From contig DASWZN010000068.1 in NCBI GenBank assembly GCA_036404435.1, positions 62,001 through 126,000 of the forward strand: a stretch of DNA of 64,000 nucleotides, in the 5' to 3' direction. Numbering within the stretch: position 1 is the stretch's first letter; each line of letters starts with the position of its first letter. The notes beneath the pieces were generated by a model that was not told the DNA's origin, searched no databases, and was given only the letters and a program-made list of their open reading frames with translations. Source of the stretch: DASWZN01 sp036404435 (GTDB lineage: Bacteria; Acidobacteriota; Terriglobia; Bryobacterales; Bryobacteraceae). Shown here piece after piece: positions 27,470-36,192 of the stretch. A program made the position numbers and the translations under genes.

Positions 27470-27476
27470 ACAGTGC

Positions 27477-28136
27477 ATGGAAAACGATTCTGCGTCGCCT
27501 GCGCTTCGGGCCGCGGCCTACTGGTTTGTCGACGGGCTGCCCGAGATCGTCTGCGGCCTAGTCATGGTTCTGTGCGGCGGACTGGGTCTTGCGTTGTGGG
27601 CGGCGGGCCTGAGTCCTCTGTTCGGCTTCCTAGGCCTTTTCCTGTTGTGGAAGGACCGCGACATCATCGAATTCCTGAAGGGCCACTTGACGTATCCGCG
27701 CACCGGCTACGTGCGGCCTCCCATGAATTCCGACGACATGCCTTCACGGACGGTCGCCACGCTGATGTCTCTTTCCGCGCCGGTCTCCGACAAGAACGTG
27801 ACTCACTTTCGCAACAACACCGCGATACCGCTGAGCCTGGCAGCGTTCTGGACGGCCCTGACCGACCAGACCTGGATATGGCCGCTTGCGGTGTGCGGGG
27901 CCGTCGTGGCGCTGTACTTGCTGAATCGGAGGTTGGAGCGGCCTTACCGCTGGTGGGAGGTGCTCCCGCTGGCTCTGGCCGGATCCGCGCTCATGCTGTC
28001 AAATCTTCCGCGAGACCTTCGACCGTCGCCGGCGCTGGTTCTAGCGGGTTTATGGCTGTTGGCCCTGGGCGGGGGGAAGCTGATCTGGTACCTCCACGTG
28101 CACCCGCGGCCGGACCAGGAAGGCGCTCGCGCATGA
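27477..28136 (+). CDS. Multi-span membrane protein paired with a winged-helix regulator
   Basis: A 219-residue integral membrane protein with about four to five hydrophobic spans (IVCGLVMVLCGGLGLALWAAGL, LFGFLGLFLLW, WIWPLAVCGAVVALYLL, LPLALAGSALMLS, ALVLAGLWLLALGGGKLIWYL). I do not recognise a named family. Similar short membrane proteins occur upstream of winged-helix regulators in various phyla. Its stop overlaps the start of the regulator gene by 4 bases, so they are certainly an operon. The promoter carries an inverted repeat. Confidence 0.75.
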   Translation: MENDSASPALRAAAYWFVDGLPEIVCGLVMVLCGGLGLALWAAGLSPLFGFLGLFLLWKDRDIIEFLKGHLTYPRTGYVRPPMNSDDMPSRTVATLMSLSAPVSDKNVTHFRNNTAIPLSLAAFWTALTDQTWIWPLAVCGAVVALYLLNRRLERPYRWWEVLPLALAGSALMLSNLPRDLRPSPALVLAGLWLLALGGGKLIWYLHVHPRPDQEGARA

Positions 28137-28477
28137 ATGGGCAGGCACAGGAGATCGCTGAATTGGATCGGATCGTTCACGAGCCGGCGCGGCTGAGCAT
28201 CCTCATAATCCTCGACGGCGTGGGCGAGGCCGACTTCCTCTACCTTCAGCGGGAGGGCGGATTCACCCAGGGGAACCTGTCCAGCCATCTGGCGAAACTG
28301 GAAGAAGCCGGATACGTGGAAATCACGAAGACGTTCAAGGGAAAACTCCCCCTGACGCTGTGCAGCCTGGCCGCGAAGGGCGAAAGGGCGCTCGCGGAGT
28401 ACACACGCCGCATGCTGAGCGTTCTGCAAAATGCGCCGCAACGGTTGGCCCGCAAACGACCCGCGCCGTTACGCTAG
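28133..28477 (+). CDS. Winged-helix transcriptional regulator (HTH_34/ArsR-like)
   Basis: A 114-residue DNA-binding protein: IAELDRIVHEPARLSILIILDG is helix 1/2, DFLYLQREGGFTQGNLSSHLAKLEEAGYVEI holds the helix-turn-helix, and the wing is KTFKGKLPLTLCSLAAKGERALAEY. This layout is the winged-helix family often written PF13601. No metal-binding Cys/His signature of a sensor ArsR is seen. It shares an ATGA overlap with the membrane-protein gene and probably binds the inverted repeat in front of the operon. Confidence 0.85.
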   Translation: MNGQAQEIAELDRIVHEPARLSILIILDGVGEADFLYLQREGGFTQGNLSSHLAKLEEAGYVEITKTFKGKLPLTLCSLAAKGERALAEYTRRMLSVLQNAPQRLARKRPAPLR

Positions 28478-28505
28478 CGCGATGCAGCAACGACGCCACA
28501 AAAAG

Positions 28506-31500
28506 CTACGCCCGCGCCATCTCTCCCGGCGTCGCCTCGAGCGGCGGCGGCATCAGCGCGTTGAACTTCACCGAGACCAGTTTGGAGACGCCCGGCTCCT
28601 GCATCGTCACGCCGTAAAGCACCTGCGCGGTCTCCATGGTCCGCTTGGCGTGCGTGATGATGATCACCTGCGTGTGTGCCGCCATGTCGGCCAGCAGGCG
28701 CGTGAGCCGCTGGATATTGGGCTCGTCGAGCGGGGCGTCCACCTCGTCCAGGATGCAGAAGGGGCTGGGCGTGTACTTGAAGATAGCCACCAGCAGCGCC
28801 AGCGCCGTCAGCGCCTTCTCGCCGCCGGAAAGCAGCAGCACGTTTTGCAGCTTCTTTCCCGGAGGCGACGCCACGATGTCGATGCCGCTCTCGATGACGT
28901 TGGCCTCGTCGGTCAGCCGCATCTCGCCCATCCCGCCGCCGAACAGCGTGGTGAACACCTCGCGGAAGTTCGCGTTGATGGCCGCAAAGGCCTCGCTGAA
29001 GCGCTTGCGCGACTCGGTGTCGATCTCGTGGATGGCCTTCTCGGTGTCGCGGATGGAATCGAGCAGATCCTGCCGCTGGGTGTTGAGGAAATCGTAGCGC
29101 TGCTGCGCCTCCTGGTATTCGGCCAGCGCGTCGGAGTTGACCGGACCGAGCGCCTCGATCTTGCGCCGGAGCTCGCCGTACTTCTCTTCGAGCTCGGCCA
29201 TCGCGTCGGGGTCGAGAACCACGTCCTCCTCGCCGCACAGTTCCGCCACCGCGAGGTTCAGCTCCTTGCGGCTGGTCTCGTCCAGGTACTGCAATTCGGC
29301 CTGCCGCCGCACCAGATCGACCTCGATCCGCGAGCGGCTCTCCTGCGCCTCCTGCATCCGCAGGCGCAGGTCCTTGAGCTTCTCTTCGAGCGCCAGGACC
29401 GAAGCGCGCAGGCCCGCTTCCTTCGCGGCCAGCCGCTCGACGCCGCCTTCGGCGACGGAGTGATCTTCTCCGAGGTCGAGGACGCGCTGGTCGAGCTCGA
29501 TGTTGCTGGTGAGCAGCCCGGCCCGTTCGAGGCTCAGGCGTTCCAGCTCGGCGGCCATCTGCCCGCTGCGCGCCGCCAGCTCGTTGAGCTGCGCTTCCAC
29601 GCGGGCCATGGCGGCCTGTCCGGCGCGCCGGCGTTCATCGAGACCGGCGACGGCGGCCCGTAGCAGCGAGTGCTCTTCGCTCGCTCGCGCCGCCTGCGTC
29701 TTCAGAGCCTCGAGTTGCCCGCGAGCCGATTCGAGGGTGCGCTCCTGCTCCAGGCGCATGTGGTCCTTCCCTTCGAAGGCCTGCTGATCGGCCCGGCGGC
29801 GATCGAGCGAGCGCGCCTTCTCCCGCCCGATCCGATCAAGTTCGAGCCGCGCCACCGAAAGCCGCGAGCCCGCCCGCGCCAGGTCGTCGGCCAGCTTCCG
29901 CATCTCGTGATCCAGCGCGACCGCTTCCTTCTCCTCGGCCTGCTGCGCGCCGCGGACCCGCTCCAGCTCCTGTTCGAGGCGCTGTATGTCGCGCTCCAGC
30001 CCCTCGATGCGGCCGGCCGCCTGCTGGAGCTCCTTCTCGCGCGTCTGGACCTGCGCTTTGGTTTCCCGCAACTCGCGCTTGAGCGCCAGAGGGCCGCTCG
30101 AGCTCTTCTTGCCGCCGCTCACGGTGCGGCCGTGATAGCAGACGCCGTCCGGAAGCAGGAAGTACAGCTCCGGATACTCGGACGCCAGCCGCTGAGCCGC
30201 CGCGCGGTCCGCAGCCAGATAGGACTGCCCCAGCCTCGGCAGGCATTCGAGGGCCGAATTGCGGAGGCCGTTGGTCAGCCGCAGCACGTCGCTGAGATTG
30301 GCGGTCACGCCGGCGCCCGCTTCCGGCCTGCGCGCAACGCCCTCGGAAGCCGCCGCCTGCTCGGGGTGAACCAGGAACGTGGCCCGGCCCTCGACGCTGG
30401 TCCGCATCAGCTCGATGCCGCACTCCGCCTGGTTCCAGTCGGCGACGACGATGTATTCGAGCTCGTCGTGCAGAAACTCCTCGGCCGCCTTCTCGTAGGC
30501 GGGCTCGACCTCGACGAAGTCGGCCAGCACGCCCACCGGCTTCAGCCCGTTGGCCTGTCCGCGCTCGATGGTGCTGAACAGCCGCTTGACCGATTCGGTG
30601 GTGTAGGCGCGGTGGGAGAGAATCTCTTCGAGCGAATCGAGGCGCGCCTTCAGACGGGAGAACCCGGTTCGGGCCTGTTCCAGGTCGCGCCGTGCGGCGG
30701 CCAGTTCCGCCTTGCCCGCGGCCAGTTCCTGTTCGAGACGCCGGCGCTGCTCCGTCAGCGACTCGAGCTCCAGTTGGCGCGCTGCCAGCTTGGTCGAAAG
30801 CTCGGCCTTGGCGGCGCCCAGCCATTCCAGGTCCTGGGTGGCGCCCAGCTCTTCCTTCTGCGCTTTGGCGGCATCGCGATCGAGCGCGGCCAGGTAGGTG
30901 TCCGCCTGCGCGAGCTGGTTCTTGAGCGTCGCGCTCTCGCCCAGCAGGCGGAGAATGCCGTGGCGCGCGGATTCCATTTCCCGCTCGCGAGCGGCCACCG
31001 CGTTCTGCACTTCATCTCGGTCGTGCGCCTTGGCATCCAGCCTCTGGCGCGCCTCGGCAGCTTGCCGTTCCAGGTCCGCGAGCGAAGCGCGATGCGCGGC
31101 CAGTTCTTCGCCCACCGTACTCAATCGGCGCTCGGTCTCCTGCGAGTCGCCTTCGCCTTGCGCCAGCCGCTGTTCGATCGCCGCGACCTGCTTGGCCTGA
31201 TACTCCAGCCGCCCGCGCGTGCGTTCCAGCTCCAGGTTCAGCTCTGCAAGCCTCTTGCGAGCTTCCGTGAGTTCGGCTTCGGTCTGGTAGCCTTCCTGCT
31301 GCGAGCGGCTGTAGTCCTTCTCCTGCCCGGCGGCGGCGGCCGAGAGCTCCTCGAAACCGGCCGTGGCCATTTTGAGATCGAGCGCGATCCGGGCGGTCTC
31401 GCGCTCGAGCATGAGATAGCGGCCGGCCAGCAACTGCCGCAGGCGGCCGTCCATCTCCTTCTTGAGCTCTTCGGCGCGCCGCGCCTTGGCCGCCTGGCGC

Positions 31501-32240
31501 TTCAGGGAATTGGCCTGGCGGCCCACCTCTTCGAGGATGTCGAAGACCCGTTCCAGGTTGTGCTTGGCGCCTTCCAGCCTTGCCTCTGCGAGCCTGCGCC
31601 GCGACTTGAACCTGGAGATGCCCGCGGCTTCCTCGAGCACCGCGCGGCGGTCTTGCGGGCGCGAACTGAGCAATTGCCCGATGCGCCCCTGCTCGATGAT
31701 GGCGTAGGAGTCCGGGCCCAGGCCGGTGCCCATGAAGATGTCCTGGATGTCGCGCAGCCTAGCCGCCCGGCCGTCGATCAGGTACTCGCTTTCGCCCGAC
31801 CGGAACAGGCGCCGCGTCACCGTGATCTCGCGCTCCGCGTGCCCGTTGCCATTCGCTTTGCCGTTCAGCCCGGTGCCGTTCGTCCCGTTGGTGCCATTGG
31901 CATGACCATTGGCATGGCCGTTCGCGTGGCCGTTGGCGCCCTGAGCGGCTTCGATCCGGGCCAGGTCCAAACCGGGATCGACCAGCGTCATGGTGACCGA
32001 CGCCAGCCCCACCGGCTTGCGATCGCGCGTGCCGGCGAAGATGACATCTTCCATGCGGGCGCCGCGGAGCGTCTTGGCCGACTGTTCGCCCAGCACCCAG
32101 TTGATAGCATCCGCCAGGTTGGACTTGCCGCAACCGTTGGGGCCGACAATGGCTGCAATGCCGGCTCCGGCGAAGCGCAACTCGCTCCGGTCTGCGAAGG
32201 ACTTGAACCCCTGTAGCTCGACGCGCTTGAGTTTCAGCAA
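28506..32240 (-). CDS. smc: Chromosome segregation protein SMC
   Basis: A 1,244-residue SMC. The head begins GFKSFADRSELRF with Walker A VGPNGCGKSN (~33-41), then long coiled coils, a hinge around 530-640, and the C-terminal half-head: signature LLSGGEKALTALALL and Walker B FCILDEVDAPLDEPN. It loads on chromosomes with ScpAB for segregation; scpA/scpB are not in this window. The start is TTG 32240, with AGGAG at normal spacing. Oddity: ~35 residues of Asn-Gly-His-Ala-rich sequence inserted in the N-terminal head (residues ~99-135) before EREITVTRRLF. Confidence 0.95.
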   Translation of the reverse strand: MLKLKRVELQGFKSFADRSELRFAGAGIAAIVGPNGCGKSNLADAINWVLGEQSAKTLRGARMEDVIFAGTRDRKPVGLASVTMTLVDPGLDLARIEAAQGANGHANGHANGHANGTNGTNGTGLNGKANGNGHAEREITVTRRLFRSGESEYLIDGRAARLRDIQDIFMGTGLGPDSYAIIEQGRIGQLLSSRPQDRRAVLEEAAGISRFKSRRRLAEARLEGAKHNLERVFDILEEVGRQANSLKRQAAKARRAEELKKEMDGRLRQLLAGRYLMLERETARIALDLKMATAGFEELSAAAAGQEKDYSRSQQEGYQTEAELTEARKRLAELNLELERTRGRLEYQAKQVAAIEQRLAQGEGDSQETERRLSTVGEELAAHRASLADLERQAAEARQRLDAKAHDRDEVQNAVAAREREMESARHGILRLLGESATLKNQLAQADTYLAALDRDAAKAQKEELGATQDLEWLGAAKAELSTKLAARQLELESLTEQRRRLEQELAAGKAELAAARRDLEQARTGFSRLKARLDSLEEILSHRAYTTESVKRLFSTIERGQANGLKPVGVLADFVEVEPAYEKAAEEFLHDELEYIVVADWNQAECGIELMRTSVEGRATFLVHPEQAAASEGVARRPEAGAGVTANLSDVLRLTNGLRNSALECLPRLGQSYLAADRAAAQRLASEYPELYFLLPDGVCYHGRTVSGGKKSSSGPLALKRELRETKAQVQTREKELQQAAGRIEGLERDIQRLEQELERVRGAQQAEEKEAVALDHEMRKLADDLARAGSRLSVARLELDRIGREKARSLDRRRADQQAFEGKDHMRLEQERTLESARGQLEALKTQAARASEEHSLLRAAVAGLDERRRAGQAAMARVEAQLNELAARSGQMAAELERLSLERAGLLTSNIELDQRVLDLGEDHSVAEGGVERLAAKEAGLRASVLALEEKLKDLRLRMQEAQESRSRIEVDLVRRQAELQYLDETSRKELNLAVAELCGEEDVVLDPDAMAELEEKYGELRRKIEALGPVNSDALAEYQEAQQRYDFLNTQRQDLLDSIRDTEKAIHEIDTESRKRFSEAFAAINANFREVFTTLFGGGMGEMRLTDEANVIESGIDIVASPPGKKLQNVLLLSGGEKALTALALLVAIFKYTPSPFCILDEVDAPLDEPNIQRLTRLLADMAAHTQVIIITHAKRTMETAQVLYGVTMQEPGVSKLVSVKFNALMPPPLEATPGEMARA
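31836..31943 (-). repeat. Asn-Gly-rich low-complexity insertion within smc
   Basis: Inside the smc head, residues about 99-135 consist of tandem NGHA-type and NGT-type units encoded by near-identical 12-base and 9-base repeats. It sits in the loop between beta strands of the head lobe, where other SMC proteins have a short turn. Confidence 0.75.
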
Positions 32241-32525
32241 AGCGTGTTCTCCTGACTATGAGCTTTCCGGATGCCGCACGAGCGAATCCGGTCTCGGGGG
32301 GGTTGAAACTATTCTAAACGGCTTTTCGGCAAAAGTAAAGCACCTTCTGTACCGAATCCTGTGGTCTCGTTCTGATGACCACTACATGTTGTGGTGTAGG
32401 GCCGCTGGCGGCTTCTTCACCCCCCGCCCTTCATCTGGATTCTATAAGAGACGCGCGCCGGACCCAAAAAAAGTCTGGAATCGTCCTCCGACGGAATCGC
32501 TTGTGTTATACGATGCAGTATAGCT

Positions 32526-33164
32526 ATGGAAGCAGGACACCCGGTTGTCCCTTACGTGCCGTTCAAGACCTTTGTCACGGCCCTAGACGCGCTCGAAGCC
32601 GGCCTCCCCAATCAACTGGATCGCTCGGTGTGGCCCTCCTACTCGGGCGCCATTCAAGGCCAGTTGCTCGGCGCATTCCGGTTCCTGGCCCTGATGGACG
32701 AAGGCAACTGTCCGACGCCCGCGCTGGGCGAGCTGGTCTCGAAGCGGGGCGCGCGGCGCGAGCTGTTGCGGGGGCTGATCGAGCGCCACTACCGAACGCT
32801 GGTGGCGCTGGATCTGACGCGCACCTCGCCGCGCCAACTCGACGAAGCCATGCGCCAGTACGGCCTGTCGGGCGCGACGCACAAGAAGGCGCTGTCGTTC
32901 TTCCTTCAGGCGGCGCAGTTCGCCGGGATGCCGCTTTCGGTGCTGCTCAAAGCGAAGACGCGGACCGCCGCGTTCGGGCACAAGCGCGCCGCGCCAGCGG
33001 CCGCCGCGACGGAGACGCCCGCGGCCCTCTCGAAGACCGTGCGCCTGCGGAGCGGCGGAACGCTGACGGTCACGGCATCGCTCGACCTGTTCTCGCTCGG
33101 CGGGGAGGACCGCAAGCTCGTCTTCGACCTGATCGACCGCTTGCAGGAATACGAGAGCGGCTGA
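32526..33164 (+). CDS. DUF5343-like protein
   Basis: A 212-residue protein resembling DUF5343. It begins VPYVPFKTFVTALDALEAGLPNQLDRSVWP ('pYv-x-x-t-f-x-x-x-l-d-x-l'), contains GAIQGQLLGAFRFLALMDEGNCPTP, and then YGLSGATHKKALSFFLQAAQFAGMPLS. The final ~60 residues are an Ala/Pro linker and a compact beta segment (KTVRLRSGGTLTVTASLDLFSLG). The molecular role is unknown. It is divergent from smc, with 285 bases between them that hold no evident gene but a TATACG-type -10 shortly before the start. Confidence 0.6.
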   Translation: MEAGHPVVPYVPFKTFVTALDALEAGLPNQLDRSVWPSYSGAIQGQLLGAFRFLALMDEGNCPTPALGELVSKRGARRELLRGLIERHYRTLVALDLTRTSPRQLDEAMRQYGLSGATHKKALSFFLQAAQFAGMPLSVLLKAKTRTAAFGHKRAAPAAAATETPAALSKTVRLRSGGTLTVTASLDLFSLGGEDRKLVFDLIDRLQEYESG

Positions 33165-33209
33165 CCTGATCGCCGCAGGCGGAAGCCCGCCGATCTGGGA
33201 TAATGAAGT

Positions 33210-33806
33210 GTGCCGAAGACGAGAGACCTAGAGGCGATCCTGCGGCGGACCGAGCACCAACTCCAGCTTCTCCAGAAGATCAGCCGTTTTATGGTGCGCG
33301 AAATGAGCCTGCAGGAAGTGCTGCAAGGCATCGTGGCGCTGGTAGTGGAGTTCACGGCCTGCGACTCGTGTCTGATCTACCTGATCGACAACGACGAGTT
33401 GGCGCTGTGCGCTTCCAACATGCCGCACGCGTCCGAGATCGGCAAGATTCGCTTGAAGCTGGGCGAGGGCCTGACGGGCTGGGTGGCGAAGGAGCGGCGG
33501 TTGGTGGCGATTTCGCGGGAAGCGTACGCGGACCCGCGGTTCAAAACATTCCGCGACCTTCCCGAAGACACCTTCGAGGCGTTTCTCTCGGCGCCGGTGA
33601 TCGCCCGCAACAGGGTGGTCGGCGTCATCAACGTGCAGCACCGGCAGCCGCATCAGCACAACGGAAACGAGATGGAATTGCTCACGACCGTCGGCGAGCA
33701 GGTAGGCTGCGCGCTGGTGCTGGCCCGCATGGCGCCGCTGGCGGTGGAGAACGCAAACCACGTGGACCTGGTCCTCTCCTCCGGGCCCGTCGCGCCGCAC
33801 CGGTGA
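33210..33806 (+). CDS. GAF-domain protein
   Basis: A 198-residue sensor-type protein with one GAF domain (~20-170). It begins with a short N-terminal helix (QLQLLQKISRFM), then FTACDSCLIYLI, GKIRLKLGEGLTGWVAKERR (a GAF hallmark), REAYADPRFKTF and the FLSAPVIARNRVVGVINVQHR strand. GAF domains bind small ligands such as cyclic nucleotides or amino acids. No output domain is attached, so it may act through a partner. The GTG start is at 33210; the next gene starts 1 base after its stop, implying one transcript. Confidence 0.88.
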   Translation: MPKTRDLEAILRRTEHQLQLLQKISRFMVREMSLQEVLQGIVALVVEFTACDSCLIYLIDNDELALCASNMPHASEIGKIRLKLGEGLTGWVAKERRLVAISREAYADPRFKTFRDLPEDTFEAFLSAPVIARNRVVGVINVQHRQPHQHNGNEMELLTTVGEQVGCALVLARMAPLAVENANHVDLVLSSGPVAPHR

Positions 33807-33807
33807 G

Positions 33808-34923
33808 ATGAACGGGCGATTGAGGACGCTTGCGCTGGGGCTGGCGGTGCTGTGGCCGGCCGTGGCCGCGGCGGGCGAGCGGTGGCGTCTGGAGTACTTC
33901 TACGACCCCGCGCAGGATTCCGAGTTCGCTATAGCGGACCTGGCGTTCCCCTCGGCGCGGGTTGGAATGGCCGCCGGCCAGATCGCGGGCCGGGGCAAGC
34001 CGAAACCTTACGCGGTCTCGACCACCGACGGCGGCCGGACGTGGACTCCGCTGGCGATTCCCGAGATCGCCATTTCGCTATTCTTCCTGGACGATCGAAC
34101 CGGCTGGCTGGTGGCGCCCAACAGCATCTGGCACACCGGCGATTTCGGCCAGAAGTGGACCAGGCTCAAGCCCGCGCCCGGCGCGCTGCGCGTGTACTTC
34201 AGCGACGAGAAGCGGGGGTGGGCCGTCGGAGAGTACAAGTCGGTCTGGCAGACCTGGAATGGCGGGGCCACCTGGACCGCCGTCGAGGCGGCCGCAAGTC
34301 CTCAGACCGTGCGCGAGCAGAGTGTCTACGGAGCCATTGCTTTCGCGAATCCGAAGGACGGGATGATCGTGGGCTGGAGCAAGCCGCCCCACCCGGGCGA
34401 GCGCGACAGGGCTCCCGACTGGGTGGACCCGGGAGGCCAGCCTCGCGAGTGGCCGGGCCTGGGAATCTCGCTCCAGACACGGGACGGCGGACGAACCTGG
34501 AAGGCGGCGGAGACCTCGATGTTCGGCCAGTCCACGGCGCTCAGCTTGGCGCCGAACGGCCGGGGGCTTCTCCTGGTCGAGTTTTTTGGCCGTTTCGACT
34601 ACCCCTCCGAGGTTTATCGCATCGATCTCACCACCGGGAAGACCACGCGGGCGTTCCGGCGGAAAGACCGCGCCGTAACGGACGTCCTGGTCGAAGCCCA
34701 AGGGCCAGCCTACCTGGCGGCGGTCGAGCCCTCCGGAACTCTGTTCCACTCGCCCGTGCCGGGCAAGCTCAAGATGCTGAAGAGCGAAGACTTCGAGAAC
34801 TGGACGGAGATGGATGTCGACTATCGGGCGGTGGGCCGCCGCGCTTACCTGGCCGCTCCCAACGGGGAGAACGTCTGGGTGGCCACGGACACCGGGATGA
34901 TTTTGAAGCTGACGTCCGAGTAA
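33808..34923 (+). CDS. Secreted YCF48/BNR-type beta-propeller protein
   Basis: A 371-residue protein with a signal peptide (LRTLALGLAVLWPAVAAA). It contains repeated BNR/sialidase-like blades (TTDGGRTWTPLAIPE, HTGDFGQKWTRL, QTWNGGATWTAVEA, QTRDGGRTWKAAE), where each 'S/T-x-D-G-G-x-T-W' is an Asp-box. The YCF48/HCF136-like photosystem-assembly proteins and various surface propellers use this fold. Function here is unknown. It is the last gene before the 800-base non-coding stretch and follows the GAF gene by 1 base. Confidence 0.82.
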   Translation: MNGRLRTLALGLAVLWPAVAAAGERWRLEYFYDPAQDSEFAIADLAFPSARVGMAAGQIAGRGKPKPYAVSTTDGGRTWTPLAIPEIAISLFFLDDRTGWLVAPNSIWHTGDFGQKWTRLKPAPGALRVYFSDEKRGWAVGEYKSVWQTWNGGATWTAVEAAASPQTVREQSVYGAIAFANPKDGMIVGWSKPPHPGERDRAPDWVDPGGQPREWPGLGISLQTRDGGRTWKAAETSMFGQSTALSLAPNGRGLLLVEFFGRFDYPSEVYRIDLTTGKTTRAFRRKDRAVTDVLVEAQGPAYLAAVEPSGTLFHSPVPGKLKMLKSEDFENWTEMDVDYRAVGRRAYLAAPNGENVWVATDTGMILKLTSE

Positions 34924-35002
34924 TCCGGAACAGTTCTGGGCAGTTCTGTTTCAGCGATCCGCTCCCTCCAAAACACGAGATCGCCGCATTGTTTTATACA
35001 CA

Positions 35003-35120
35003 TGAATTCCAGAGTAGAGCCATCTCATGTGACTGAATCCAAAGTAGAAACATTCTGCGGAAATCGGTTCGTAACACGGAGTTTTTGTTTGACTGAAACG
35101 GAGATTGGGTAGAAGATGGA
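35003..35120. repeat. Imperfect repeats with a GTAGA core
   Basis: Three imperfect copies of a unit (GAAT-CC-(A)AGTAGA.CAT) at about 35003, 35032 and 35091 resemble multiple terminal repeats at the ends of IS21-family elements. No transposase is present, so this would be a relic or a binding-site cluster. Confidence 0.3.
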
Positions 35121-35726
35121 GTTGGTTCCAAGAGGTTCACGGAACAGCGAGTCACGCGGAACGCAGCGGACCCGGAACGGTGATCCGGTGGAAAGAGTTG
35201 CAAAGCTTAGACCACCGGGGAGCGAACGGTATCGGGCGGAACGCGTCGGCAAGCTTCCGGAGGTGAACCGGGGCGAGCGTTGAGCCGGAAGGATCGAAAG
35301 GTCCGGACGGGGAGCAAGGCCCGGAGAGCCAAACCGGAGTGGCGGACGAGGCTGCGGCAACGGGCTGCAGGCGCTGATCCGCCCCGCGACGGTGAAGCCG
35401 TTCGCGAGGTGGGGAGTCGGCAGCCGAACGAGTCGCAGGCGGATTCGTCGGGAAGTCAAAGAGGCAGGCCGGGAACTATAACCCCGGAGAGGTGGCTTGG
35501 AAACTAGCAGCCGCTTCGGGCGAGGGAAAGGCCGTCTCGAGGCTTCAGCTTCATCGTTGATCGTTCGCCCGGCGGCTTTCGGGGCAGCGATCCGTAGCGG
35601 TCAAAAGCCGTTGCGGGGAGCAACGAAGGCGACGCGGGTGTATCGACGAGTGCCATGTTCGGGCCGTGCATGCCGGCTGGCGAACGAGCTGTGATGTGGG
35701 TCACTTGGAACCATTTTTGTTTTTGT
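35092..35726 (+). ncRNA. Putative large structured RNA (~600 nt)
   Basis: This stretch between the propeller gene and the zinc-ribbon gene holds no convincing protein gene but a chain of strong hairpins: 35125-35145; CCGGTGG/CCACCGG closing 35185-35218; CTTCCGG/CCGGAAG closing 35254-35291; GGATC-GAAA-GGTCC at 35291-35304 (a GNRA tetraloop); GGCGGA/TCCGCC closing 35341-35383; 35385-35406; 35424-35451; 35469-35487. The plus strand is purine-rich (GGAA/GAAAG spacers), as in other large RNAs. A weak stem and a T-rich tract (35713-35725) mark a possible 3' end. It does not match RNase P RNA, tmRNA or a group II domain V by eye. Confidence 0.55.
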
Positions 35727-35737
35727 CCCCTGCCACG

Positions 35738-35760
35738 CAGGCGGAACCGCCTGCCCCACG
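35738..35760. repeat. REP-like palindrome after the zinc-ribbon gene
   Basis: GCAGGCGGAACCGCCTGC followed by CCCACG, ending at the base before the stop codon complement (35761) of the minus-strand gene. It belongs to the same family as 8623-8666. Confidence 0.75.
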
Positions 35761-36192
35761 CTAAGAACCGTTCTCGCCTGGGCCGGGTTGGCCTGCCAAC
35801 TCATGTTGGGGCGAGCCGGCGCTCCGGTCACGCTTTCGTTGCTCTCTCCTCCGCTGCGGGTTGTATCTCTCCTTGCGCTTGCGAAAACTGACGAAGTTGA
35901 CGCGGCAATACTCGCAGCGGTAAGGATTACCCCCCAAGTTCAGGAGCAGACCCTTGAAGAACGAGACATGATAGTCGTCCCTGTTCCAGCGGCTCAAATC
36001 CAGCCTCCAGCAGCGGGGACAGCGGGCGAATCTAATGCTGGAGATACGCCACGTCCGCTCGATGAAGCGGCAATAACAGATGCGGCAGCGCAGCGGCCGT
36101 ATCCCGAACCAACTCCAGAGGTGCTCCGACGTGCCGCGCAAATGCGCATAGCGGAGATTCCGGCTTCCGCACTTAGGACAGGCTACTGGCAT
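35761..36192 (-). CDS. Cysteine-rich zinc-ribbon protein
   Basis: A 143-residue protein with at least four Cys pairs: CPKCGS (residue ~5), CRICYCRF, CPRCWR and CEYCRVNF. They are spaced to form two zinc ribbons, with Arg/Trp-rich sequence between. The basic, Gln/Arg-rich tail is unstructured. Zinc-ribbon proteins of this kind bind nucleic acids or act as adaptors; no specific role is known to me. Its N-terminus overlaps the aminotransferase gene's 3' end by 20 bases, on the same strand, so the two are probably co-transcribed. Confidence 0.7.
   Translation of the reverse strand: MPVACPKCGSRNLRYAHLRGTSEHLWSWFGIRPLRCRICYCRFIERTWRISSIRFARCPRCWRLDLSRWNRDDYHVSFFKGLLLNLGGNPYRCEYCRVNFVSFRKRKERYNPQRRREQRKRDRSAGSPQHELAGQPGPGENGS

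Noticed and set aside
31836..31943. The repeat in smc as a CRISPR-like or satellite array
   Set aside because: The units are short, stay in frame and translate to Asn-Gly-rich residues within the gene; there are no spacers.
29670..32216. 848-residue frame antisense to smc
   Set aside because: It is the mirror of a real gene: composition is Arg/Leu/Gln/His-rich without conserved motifs, and smc on the other strand is intact with all catalytic motifs.
35025..35459. 144-residue minus-strand frame in the structured region
   Set aside because: Arg/Ser/Pro-rich with no domain; the same bases form strong hairpins on the plus strand, which better explains the sequence.
35280..35507. 75-residue plus-strand frame in the structured region
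   Set aside because: Charged low-complexity product, no SD, and it crosses four predicted stems.
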